Shown here piece by piece: positions 27,621 to 35,614 of a stretch of 64,000 nucleotides of DNA. The translations under genes were made by a program, and so were the position numbers. A model generated the notes under the pieces. That model made no database searches. It was not told where the DNA came from and saw nothing but the letters and a program-made list of their open reading frames with translations. Within the stretch, counting starts at the first letter, position 1. The number at the start of each line of letters is the position of its first letter. Origin of the DNA: Tolypothrix sp. PCC 7910 (GTDB lineage Bacteria > Cyanobacteriota > Cyanobacteriia > Cyanobacteriales > Nostocaceae); assembly GCF_011769525.1 (NCBI RefSeq), contig NZ_CP050440.1:7488001-7552000 (forward strand), in the 5' to 3' direction.

Positions 27621-28232
27621 TTAAATTTGTAAAAATATTTCTTGGTGTAAATAGCCATGTTTTTTTAAGTTAATATTTTTTATATGAAATTTTACAGTAT
27701 TAAGACTCACTCCTAAAGCGGTGGCAATTTGTTTATAGCTATATGATTGAGATAGTAAAGTTAAAACTTCTAGCTCTCGCTCTGTCAGATTGTATTTATT
27801 CTGTTCTATACGCAGTTCTTCTTGTAAAATTGCATTCCGGTCTTCTAAGAAAAAGATGAGCCAAGGATGATTTTCACAAGGAATGTTAACTTTTTCTTCA
27901 ACCTCAGGACTGATATGACAAGCACGAATACGAATAGTTTCCTCTTCTGAAATATCATAATCCATGATGAATACACTATCGAGATTAATCAAGTTTTTCC
28001 TAATCTGATGATATATATCATAAATTACTGGATTGAGGCTATCGTAGTGGGAATTACTATTCCATAATCGCTGACATATTTCTTGCGCTTTTTTATTTAA
28101 ATAAATGGGTTGTAAATTTTCAGATATTATCATTACCCCTTCTTTCACCAATTCAAGCAACATACTCTGGAGTATGTTGAAATTACAGCCAAAGCTAGTG
28201 TAACTATTTTCCATATCTGTATTGGCAAACAT
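27621..28232 (-). CDS. PAS-like/LuxR-type transcriptional regulator
   Basis: A 203-residue regulator. Residues about 25-95 look like a PAS fold (LVKEGVMIISENLQPIYLNK), and the C-terminal about 140-195 is a GerE/LuxR helix-turn-helix (LTERELEVLTLLSQSYSYKQ, then IATALGVSLNTVKFHI). Both are complete in outline. The start may be at 28232 or at the ATG six codons later (MENSYTSF). It lies 106 bp upstream of the TpsA-like gene on the same strand and downstream of the TPR-CHAT gene, so it may control either. No phosphoacceptor receiver domain is present; the signal would be sensed by the PAS part. Confidence 0.85.
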   Translation of the reverse strand: MFANTDMENSYTSFGCNFNILQSMLLELVKEGVMIISENLQPIYLNKKAQEICQRLWNSNSHYDSLNPVIYDIYHQIRKNLINLDSVFIMDYDISEEETIRIRACHISPEVEEKVNIPCENHPWLIFFLEDRNAILQEELRIEQNKYNLTERELEVLTLLSQSYSYKQIATALGVSLNTVKFHIKNINLKKHGYLHQEIFLQI

Positions 28233-28538
28233 AGTTAAATCTCATCCCTATATGCATCCAGTACAAAATCACCTGCAATCTCACCCCAGAATTTGAGAGC
28301 GATTTTCTTTGGGAAATGCTCTGCGATCGCCACGAATTAAGCTGAAGAATTTTGAGCATGAGGGTTTTAGCAACTTCAATCTCTAATGATGAATTGCGAT
28401 GACATCTATCCCTACGTGCGTTACCCAAATATATGCAGGGTGTCCTGTACCTCAGCAAAGGTTGTAAATTTTCTTAATAAACTTGCCCACAGATCAAGAA
28501 GCGAAGCTGGCGTGCTTGTGATTTCTGTTTGATGGCAC
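28233..28538. other. Intergenic gap
   Basis: About 306 bp with a HIP1-type site near 28323 and no supported gene. It should carry the promoter of the LuxR-type gene. I see no terminator with a T-tract. Confidence 0.4.
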
Positions 28539-31250
28539 TCAAAGCCAATTTCCGACTAATACATAGGGTGCCCAAAAAGCGGGACGGCTGTAGTTTGGAT
28601 ACTTTTTCAGGAGAGTTAGTTGAGCATGACGTAGCGCTTCTGCTTTGGTAACTGTGGCAGCAACCAACTCACGATAAAACTCTCCAATTAAAATAGCAGT
28701 TGAGCGATCGCCTACATTCCACAAACTAGCGATCGTACTCCTTGCACCTGCACGCACAGCAACACCTGCTAAACCGAGTGTAGCTCGATTGTCTCCGGCT
28801 GCGGTTTGACAAGCGCTCAAAATAAGCAATTCTATGGCTTCTGGGTATAATTCATCACGACGGCGCAAAAGTAAATCAAAGTCTGTCACATTAATTGGGC
28901 CATCTGTAGCTAAAACATAGGTATTTTCAGGACGAGAACTAAATTGTCCGTGAGTTGCTAGGTGAACAACGTTAAACGGAACAGATTTGAGCTTGCCTTC
29001 TAGCGCTTGACTGGTAAACTCTTGATCTAAAAGTTTTGTGGTTGATACTCCAGCTTTTGTAATCAAGTTAAATTCAGATTTGATTTCTGGTAAAGGCGGA
29101 AATTGAGAAAATGACGATGGCGGTTGCACTAATCCTGCTGCCAGGACTCGCAAATTTTCTTGTGCTAAAAACTTAGGTTTTTGTAATTGTAATCCTAGGT
29201 TTAAAGCAATCGCATATTTTTCAATTAAATACTGTTGACCGTCATGAAGTACTGCCATTGGGACATTTCGCAATGCACCATCCAGTACAAAAACTAAAGT
29301 CTTGACCTGACTACGTTGTAACTCTAACTCTATTGGTTGAATTAGCCAACTATATAATTGCTGAGATAGAGATTTAACTTCCTCGCTTCTGTCAGGTTCA
29401 TTTAAATACTCTCGCAATTGTTGGGAAACATTTTCTATTTGAATTTGAGATTGATTAACAACATAATGCCGCAGTTCTTGTTGAGGAAGTTTAACAATTA
29501 ATTGTAATTTGTCTTTTAAGATAATTGGATAAATAATAGCAGCAGTAGGATTATCCTGATCTACAACTTCATCTAGGACAATTTTTGTTGTATTCAAGCA
29601 AGCTTCGCGAAAAAAATTATCTAATTCTGCTAGCTGTAACGCCTCAATAATTTGTCTAGCTTTATCTAATGTTTGCTGATTGGGCTTTGGTGTTTGGGTA
29701 TCCAAAAGCAATGCTACTAATTCGCGGTAAACAGGCTCTACACTTTCTTTAAATGAAAATTGCACGTCTCGATTAACTGCAACCAAGTCACTTCTCAGAG
29801 ACTGTAATTCATTAACAGCCGCATCATAGGCTGCAATTGCTCCAGTTGTATTACCTTGCGCTTTGAGCAAACGTCCTAGTTGCCAATGCCAGTTGTAAGC
29901 AATATCTGGTGCATCTAGAGATTCAGCCAACGTCAATGCTTGCTGTGTCAGCTTTTGGGCATTCAACCATTGTTGGTTTTGCTCATACAGCTTGCCCAAA
30001 GTACCAATAGCATAAGATTCTGCGCGACCATCGCCAAGGGCTGCGGCTAGTTTCACGGCTGTAGCGAGCATTTTAGCAGACAATTCTGTAGCTGAGGAGC
30101 CATTAATAGGGCTGAGAGATTGCTGCTGCTTGGCAGCTTTAATTAAGCTTTCCGCAAAATGAATTCTGGCATAAACTGCTACTTGTGAGAGGGGGAGACT
30201 ATCTAGCTCTGTACTAATTTGCTTTAGCAGGGGTTGTGCTGGTGTCCATTGCTGTGTAATTAATAGCACACTCACAAGATTGATTTGCCCTTGAACCTTA
30301 GTAATTGCTGAAGGCGCTGTGGCTATAGCTTGTTGATAAAATGCGATCGCAGTTTGGTAATCATCCCCAATTCTAAAATTGTTACCTAAACTGAGTAACG
30401 CTGCGCTAATTTCTGGTTTTGATTGCAAATTCTCGGCAGTTTTGAGGCTATTTTGTAGAGCTTGACGGGATTGCGCTAAATCTCCAGTTAACTGGAGTGC
30501 ATCGCCAAGCGATCGCAATTCTACAGCTTTAGTCAAAGAATCCGGTTGAGATTGTAAATTTTTGCCTACCTCCAGCAACATTGTCAAAGCACGACGGTAG
30601 AATCCTAATATCTGCAATGCCTGTGCTTGATTAATTTGACTGCGATTTATCCCTGTGCGATCGCTCAGTTGAGTATACACTACCTCAGCTTTTTGCCAGG
30701 TTTCTAATGCTTGTTGCGGCTGACCTCGATCTAATTGCACATTACCTTGAATTTCCTGCGTTTGCGCTAAAACTTGCAAATGTGGTTTGGAATTTTCAGT
30801 TGCTAGCAGTTGCAAACTGTTATTGATGGCTGTGGTGGCTTCAGCAAACATCCCACGCTGTTTGTAAACTAGGGCAAGATTGCTGAGGGTTACTGCTTGT
30901 CTTAGTTCGTCTTTTTGCCCTTGATATTGTTGAAATACTCTCAACAAAACTTCTTGTGCTTCTAGTAATCTACCTGTTTCATAGAGTATTTTTCCTTGTT
31001 GCTCTAAATCTTTGACAGCTATTTTTGATGTGGATAAATGCTGAACTGGTAAATCAGTTGCGTAAGATGCTCTCAAGACAGGTGTAACTATCACAAACAC
31101 AGTTAATAGCAATAGCAACAGGTAAGCAGACAAAGGACGAGATTGCTGTTTTTTACTTTTTGCTAACTTTAGAAAAGATATTAACCGATTTCTCATCATC
31201 AGTAAGTGGGCGCAATTAAGCTGAACTCTGGAAAGTTTATGCTTAACCAC
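28539..31250 (-). CDS. Membrane-anchored TPR-CHAT protein
   Basis: A 903-residue protein with a basic N-terminus, a membrane or signal segment at about 41-60 (LSAYLLLLLLTVFVIVTPVL), many TPR units over about 80-490, a helical linker and a C-terminal CHAT domain (about 600-903). The predicted catalytic pair H767 (VHLATHG) and C814 (LSACQTA) is intact. After the N-terminal segment the protein should face the periplasm. The GTG at 31250 is the first start; the tandem ATGs at 31199 and 31196 (MMRNRLISF) are equally plausible. It resembles the caspase-like TPR-CHAT group in gene neighbourhoods with TpsA and sigma-factor genes. Its protease activity is predicted, not shown. Confidence 0.88.
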   Translation of the reverse strand: MVKHKLSRVQLNCAHLLMMRNRLISFLKLAKSKKQQSRPLSAYLLLLLLTVFVIVTPVLRASYATDLPVQHLSTSKIAVKDLEQQGKILYETGRLLEAQEVLLRVFQQYQGQKDELRQAVTLSNLALVYKQRGMFAEATTAINNSLQLLATENSKPHLQVLAQTQEIQGNVQLDRGQPQQALETWQKAEVVYTQLSDRTGINRSQINQAQALQILGFYRRALTMLLEVGKNLQSQPDSLTKAVELRSLGDALQLTGDLAQSRQALQNSLKTAENLQSKPEISAALLSLGNNFRIGDDYQTAIAFYQQAIATAPSAITKVQGQINLVSVLLITQQWTPAQPLLKQISTELDSLPLSQVAVYARIHFAESLIKAAKQQQSLSPINGSSATELSAKMLATAVKLAAALGDGRAESYAIGTLGKLYEQNQQWLNAQKLTQQALTLAESLDAPDIAYNWHWQLGRLLKAQGNTTGAIAAYDAAVNELQSLRSDLVAVNRDVQFSFKESVEPVYRELVALLLDTQTPKPNQQTLDKARQIIEALQLAELDNFFREACLNTTKIVLDEVVDQDNPTAAIIYPIILKDKLQLIVKLPQQELRHYVVNQSQIQIENVSQQLREYLNEPDRSEEVKSLSQQLYSWLIQPIELELQRSQVKTLVFVLDGALRNVPMAVLHDGQQYLIEKYAIALNLGLQLQKPKFLAQENLRVLAAGLVQPPSSFSQFPPLPEIKSEFNLITKAGVSTTKLLDQEFTSQALEGKLKSVPFNVVHLATHGQFSSRPENTYVLATDGPINVTDFDLLLRRRDELYPEAIELLILSACQTAAGDNRATLGLAGVAVRAGARSTIASLWNVGDRSTAILIGEFYRELVAATVTKAEALRHAQLTLLKKYPNYSRPAFWAPYVLVGNWL

Positions 31251-31552
31251 AAGCCGCTTCTCTACAAAAGACTACGCGTAGCTTGCTTCTCTGTAGGAGT
31301 ACGGGTCTATATTAACGCAATCCTTGACATCTTGCGTGCAGGTTGTGTATTGTGAATCCGAGCAAACGATTGTCCCAAGTGTAAAACTGTGGATAATTAT
31401 GGAAAACTATACATGATAAAAAATTCATAACAGGTTATATTTTCTAATCCAACCGGATTAACATAGTAGGAATAACAGAGTTTATTTGATGATTCTATGC
31501 TGTTTTAATTAGAAGGCATTACAATGATAGCGTTTATTAGGAGATAGCTATC
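31251..31552. other. Intergenic gap with small palindromic repeat
   Basis: About 300 bp upstream of the TPR-CHAT gene and of the next plus-strand gene. It contains TCTCTACAAAAGACTACGCG... around 31259-31302, with ACTACGCGTAG as a core palindrome, resembling small dispersed repeats of filamentous cyanobacteria. Confidence 0.45.
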
Positions 31553-31984
31553 ATGGGTGAATCCAAACGTAGAAAACAGCAAGAGGCGAATTACGGCACA
31601 GTTAAAAATCCTGTTAAAAACCTCATGAAAATCTTCTGCCCTTTTTTTGAGGATTACGATAAATTGCAGCATCAAGATGCTGATGCTATATCGTTGATGA
31701 TTGCTAAGGAAGGTTACAAAGAAACGGGATTGAAGGGAATAATTTTAAAAGGATATCTAGCAGAACATTTAGTCAAAGATTATCCACCGGAAGCTGAAAT
31801 CATAGAAGGTTTCAAACAACATGGAAATATTTATGTGACTTCTACATTAGCATTAGCTTATTTGGAGAACTCTCATAATAAAGCGGAAAATCTCCAAAAT
31901 TTCGAGAATTATAACCCATTAAATGAATTTATACTTATTGAAAGCAATGCTAAAAAGTACAATATAAATTTAGTGGCAGTATAG
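31553..31984 (+). CDS. Hypothetical protein with MGESKRRK N-terminus
   Basis: A 143-residue soluble protein. It begins MGESKRRKQQEANYG, a start shared with several short cyanobacterial and plastid proteins (for example the DUF2839 group), but the rest does not match a family I know. The body is mixed helical (DADAISLMIAKEGYKETGLK, then a phrase near 85-105 like a PIN or restriction-fold strand, IYVTSTLALAYLE). The start has AGGAGA about 7 nt upstream. It stands alone between the TPR-CHAT and DUF3122 genes. Function unknown. Confidence 0.65.
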   Translation: MGESKRRKQQEANYGTVKNPVKNLMKIFCPFFEDYDKLQHQDADAISLMIAKEGYKETGLKGIILKGYLAEHLVKDYPPEAEIIEGFKQHGNIYVTSTLALAYLENSHNKAENLQNFENYNPLNEFILIESNAKKYNINLVAV

Positions 31985-32029
31985 CAATTTTGCTGGATTC
32001 TTCTAAAATACTGGTGTAGACATTAATAA

Positions 32030-32551
32030 TTAATCAATCTCTGTTACTAACCATTGCCACTCAGTTACTATGGTGTTGGGTATGTTAAGAACTAGTGGCT
32101 TTTTAGCAGAGATTGGCACATAAAGTTTGAGAGCATCGGTTGTTGGTAATTTAGGTAAAATATTTGTTAATTCATATTCGCCTACATTGGGTGCAGGTGT
32201 ATTCAAAGCATAAGCATCGGATGCTAAAAGCAATTTTCCGCTGACTGTTTCAATTTCTAATGCTTGGGGGTGAGCAATTTCAACTACACCAGGAAATCCC
32301 ACCAAGCGCAACCTTAAGTCTGGAACTACACTATTGTAATTCTGTTTAAATAACAGCACTTGCCAAGCATATCCGAATTCATCTTTGATAGATACTTGGG
32401 AATGGTAACGCAAAATACCAGGTGAAGCGTGATGCTGACGCAGTAGCGCCTGAGCTGATTTCACGCCCAATCCACCAAAAGACAATGCTAGAAGGATGGA
32501 CAGAGTACAACACCAAAAATATTGCCAATATTTTTGTTTCATGTGATACAT
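32030..32551 (-). CDS. DUF3122 family exported protein
   Basis: A 173-residue protein with a signal peptide (about 1-36, ending near KSAQA). A conserved beta domain holds SPGILRYHSQVSIKDEFGYA, WQVLLFKQ and LRLVGFPGVVEIAHPQ, the hallmarks of cyanobacterial DUF3122. It is probably periplasmic or thylakoid-lumenal. It is a single gene with no clear partners. Function is not known to me. Confidence 0.8.
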   Translation of the reverse strand: MYHMKQKYWQYFWCCTLSILLALSFGGLGVKSAQALLRQHHASPGILRYHSQVSIKDEFGYAWQVLLFKQNYNSVVPDLRLRLVGFPGVVEIAHPQALEIETVSGKLLLASDAYALNTPAPNVGEYELTNILPKLPTTDALKLYVPISAKKPLVLNIPNTIVTEWQWLVTEID

Positions 32552-32804
32552 ACACTTAATTTATTTAACTGGGCGATTAAGACTAGCTTGTTGAGAAAAT
32601 TCCCATGACGTACTTATGGGCTTGCAGTTACGAGTCCAGCTGATAAATAATTTGACAGTTTTTTGATAGCAATAAACTGATAATAAATTAAAAGCGATCT
32701 AGAGCGATCGCAATCAAGCGATCAACACTGGAAGAAGTCACCAACTAAGTGCGTAGAGGGTCTGCGTCTTGTCACTAGACATCGCTTGTCATTATACAAA
32801 TGAC

Positions 32805-33197
32805 TTATGAATGCATCAAAGACAAGATACAGCCAACGAGCGCACCCAAAAGTAGCACTACACTACTGAAAGTACTGATGACAAAGCCAATCATGCGTTT
32901 TTCAGCAGCTTGGTAGTATCCCCAAGCGTAAGCAACTCTACCTACAAGCCAGATAGCACCAATTGCAGCCCCCCACAAAGAGTTAACGTAGAAAGAGAAT
33001 ATCCATAAAGCTGGTAGAAAAAAAATCATTTGCTCTATGGTATTTTGCTGGACGCGCAGCACTCGTTCAAAGTTAGCATCTCCTGTCATTTGGGGTGGTA
33101 GTATTTTATATCTGGCTCTAGCTCGACCAACATTAATTGTGATTACGAAGTACAACAGCAATGACAAAGTAGTTATCAGACTCGTCCAGGGCGACAT
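32805..33197 (-). CDS. MAPEG family membrane protein
   Basis: A 130-residue protein with four hydrophobic segments and the MAPEG signature FERVLRVQQNTIEQ around 44-57, whose Glu and Arg residues help bind glutathione in the family. Members are trimeric membrane glutathione transferases or peroxidases. Length and layout fit a complete member. It stands alone; its neighbour on the right is an insertion sequence. Confidence 0.85.
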   Translation of the reverse strand: MSPWTSLITTLSLLLYFVITINVGRARARYKILPPQMTGDANFERVLRVQQNTIEQMIFFLPALWIFSFYVNSLWGAAIGAIWLVGRVAYAWGYYQAAEKRMIGFVISTFSSVVLLLGALVGCILSLMHS

Positions 33198-33374
33198 ATC
33201 AATAAATATTTTTGGGTACCAAAAAAGTATAATTCCTTAGTTTCATAATTGAGCAAGCACCCACAAGAGAATGGCACTAAGAGAAGGGTAAATTCATTAG
33301 ACACGTCCGGAATATGAATTGGGTACAAAAAAATGGTAGAAAGTAAAATTGACCCTCTACCAAAATTTAATTAA

Positions 33375-34286
33375 ATGATTAGTATATTTGATTATATACA
33401 AAAGTATCCACGAAGAGCAAAGCAACTTTTGGGGATTAGTTATGACCAATTTACTGACCTTGTAAACTATGCTAAAAACAGTCATGAAGAAGAACAACTC
33501 AAATTGGAACAGAAGAAAGTTAGAATACATCGTCGTGGAGGTGGACGCAAAGAATTATTATCCATCCCAGAACAAGTATGTTTGTGCTTGTTTTATCTGA
33601 GACAAATACCCACATTTGAAGTTTTAGGAATAATGTTTGGTATATCAAAAACTTTATCTAATGATACTTTTCATTACTGGAGAAAAATATTACGTAAGAT
33701 TCTCCCTTCTAGTTTAATAGAGCAAGTAGAAAATAAAGAAGGAGATTTGCTCATTATACAAGAAATATTAACGAATTTTAAGTTGCTAGTTGATAGCGTA
33801 GAACAGCCTATAGATAGACCATCTGACAACGAAGAACAGAAAAAGTTCTTTTCGGGAAAGAAAAAACAGCATACTATAAAAAACCAGATAGTTTCCTTGC
33901 CAGAGGGAAAAGATATTATTGATGTTACAGTAGGCTCTCCAGGGCCAACAGCAGACATAAAATTATTTAGAGAGCAACAAACAAAATTTGATGAAAAACA
34001 AGAATTTACGGGAGATAAAGCGTATCAAGGTGGGAATAATATTACTACCCCTCATAAGAAGAAAAGAAAACAACAATTAAATGAACAACAAAAAGAAGAA
34101 AATAAAGCTCTATCAAGTAAGCGTATATTTGTTGAGCATTTAATACGTATTGTAAAAATTTTCCAAGTGGCATCACAAAGATTTAGATTAAATGCTGATG
34201 TTTATAATGAAATAGTTTTGTTAGTTTGTGGTCTAGTAAGACTGCGAATTGGCACTTTCGTATTACCGAATAGCGCCATAAATTAG
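33375..34286 (+). CDS. IS5-like DDE transposase (complete)
   Basis: A 303-residue transposase with an N-terminal helix-turn-helix (about 70-110, VCLCLFYLRQIPTFEVLGIM and GISKTLSNDTFHYW) and a DDE_4-type catalytic core. The likely acidic residues are in LLVDSVEQP (first D), TGDKAYQG (second D) and KRIFVEHLIRIVKIF (E). The frame is intact and the HTH reads whole, so it may be active. I could not find inverted ends: the only local dyad is TGGTAGA/TCTACCA at about 33332-33360, just before the gene. The AT-rich coding bias matches its neighbours. Confidence 0.85.
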   Translation: MISIFDYIQKYPRRAKQLLGISYDQFTDLVNYAKNSHEEEQLKLEQKKVRIHRRGGGRKELLSIPEQVCLCLFYLRQIPTFEVLGIMFGISKTLSNDTFHYWRKILRKILPSSLIEQVENKEGDLLIIQEILTNFKLLVDSVEQPIDRPSDNEEQKKFFSGKKKQHTIKNQIVSLPEGKDIIDVTVGSPGPTADIKLFREQQTKFDEKQEFTGDKAYQGGNNITTPHKKKRKQQLNEQQKEENKALSSKRIFVEHLIRIVKIFQVASQRFRLNADVYNEIVLLVCGLVRLRIGTFVLPNSAIN

Positions 34287-34604
34287 TATCAATTAAAAAT
34301 TGTGTTTGCGTTAGGCAAGATTATGTATTTTTCTGCTCTAAACTATCAGTAACTATATCAAACACTTATTGTTCCATTGCAACAGAATCTGCAAGGACTG
34401 GTCTCAAAGCCTTGTAAATATAGGCTTGCGAGTTTTCGGACGGGTCTATTATCTGTAAGGCTTTTGGGTGGGAGGTGTCTAGTTCATGTAGGATGCGTTA
34501 GCGATCGCGCAACGTATCAATTCCAAAGCTGAGATTTTTTCAGAAATCAAATCGGATTCTTATTGTTGGGTTTATTTCCACCGACTTACTTAGTATTAAG
34601 ATAA
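34287..34604. other. Intergenic gap after the transposase
   Basis: About 318 bp with no supported gene. It contains a HIP1-like site near 34500 and leads into the DUF4351-like remnant. It probably includes the right end of the insertion sequence, which I could not define. Confidence 0.4.
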
Positions 34605-34823
34605 GAACAAATTCATTTATCTACCTCAATAAGTATTTTTTACATAAGAAAGCAAGTGGGAGACTTACCCACAAAACTTCAAGAATGCATTCAAAGTCTT
34701 TCTTTAGAGCAGTTGGAAGCACTGGGAGAGGCTTTATTAGATTTTAGTGCGATTTCCCAAGGGGAAACGGCAGAGCCGAACGCTGATTTGTTAAATTGGC
34801 TAGAAGCGAATCAAGCAGTTTAG
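34605..34823 (+). pseudogene. Remnant of an Rpn/DUF4351-type nuclease gene
   Basis: The frame closed by TAG at 34821-34823 reads VGDLPTKLQECIQSLSLEQL then EALGEALLDFSAISQ and DLLNWLEANQAV. This is the C-terminal DUF4351 helix pair of cyanobacterial Rpn-family (PD-(D/E)XK) recombination-promoting nucleases. The frame is open only from about 34605, with a stop before it, and there is no nuclease domain or plausible start. It is therefore the 3' relic of a deleted gene, next to an IS5-like transposase that may have caused the loss. Confidence 0.6.
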
Positions 34824-34857
34824 CCTGGATTTATCTGTAATATATAGTTGTAAAATT

Positions 34858-35592
34858 TTACTGATTGTTCAAATCACTAGCTTTCAGTATTGTCATAGTT
34901 GTTTGGGAAGATAAGCCAACACAAGCTGCTAGTTCTTCTAATGCTACTCGTTCACGTGCGTTTGTATTTAACATTTCCGTTGCAGCTGCAACATAGTCAG
35001 GATTCGTCAAGCTAACCTGATGAGGAACAGTGACTTGGGAATTTAAACTAGCAATCCGCTCAGTTTTGGCTCCAGCAACGGCAAGCTGTTGCATTTTATA
35101 GGCTGCAATTTTCGTAGCTTGTTGGGCTTGTAAGTAAGCCAGATAGTATTGTAAAACTGCTAGGCGTTTTTGCTGTTTGGCTTCTTGCCAACGAGCTTCT
35201 CTCAGGGGTAATTCTTGAATAATGTTCAACAATTTAATGGGATCAAATGTTAATGCAATCCCAAAACTACGTTCGCTTTCAGATGATATTTCGGGCAAGT
35301 TGTAATTAGTTGTGGTTTGAGATGGTGAAAATTCCATACTCAAAACATCGGTGAAAGCACGCCATCCCATCGACGCTTTTGCCTCTTGTACTTGTGAAGA
35401 CTGACGCTGCGCGATCGCTACTAACTGCTCAATAATTTTTAAATCGCGATCGCTAATTTCAGTCTGAAGCGTTTGGGGTTCATCATTATTTAGCTGTTTG
35501 TTTTCTGATAACGCTGGTAAAGGCAAACTCATCAGCATTATCAAAAGCAGAATTTTCCCACTATACTGGCAGATTTTCGATACATAACTCAT
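34858..35592 (-). CDS. Exported helical protein, TolC/OEP-like fragment fold
   Basis: A 244-residue protein with a signal peptide (about 1-29, ending SLPLPALS). Long helices (RDLKIIEQLVAIAQRQSSQVQ and LREARWQEAKQQKRLAVLQY) flank a short beta part (FGIALTFDPIKLL). The layout recalls half of an outer-membrane efflux (TolC-like) protomer, which is normally about 450 residues, so this is either a short relative or a distinct family. It lies 22 bp downstream of the acylase gene in the same operon. Function is not known; a periplasmic or outer-membrane place is likely. Confidence 0.6.
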   Translation of the reverse strand: MSYVSKICQYSGKILLLIMLMSLPLPALSENKQLNNDEPQTLQTEISDRDLKIIEQLVAIAQRQSSQVQEAKASMGWRAFTDVLSMEFSPSQTTTNYNLPEISSESERSFGIALTFDPIKLLNIIQELPLREARWQEAKQQKRLAVLQYYLAYLQAQQATKIAAYKMQQLAVAGAKTERIASLNSQVTVPHQVSLTNPDYVAAATEMLNTNARERVALEELAACVGLSSQTTMTILKASDLNNQ

Positions 35593-35614
35593 AGTCTATA
35601 ACTGGGCGAGGCTC

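Noticed and set aside
28204-28458. 84-codon minus-strand frame upstream of the LuxR-type gene
   Set aside because: It overlaps the regulator's start in another frame and has no recognisable fold or ribosome site.
28539-31250. TPR-CHAT protein as part of a type III-E CRISPR (Craspase) system
   Set aside because: No Cas gene or repeat array is nearby, and this protein has a membrane segment; it fits the cyanobacterial TPR-CHAT group instead.
33332-33360. TGGTAGA/TCTACCA dyad as the left end of the intact IS5-like element
   Set aside because: No matching copy was found downstream of the transposase, so it cannot be called a terminal repeat.
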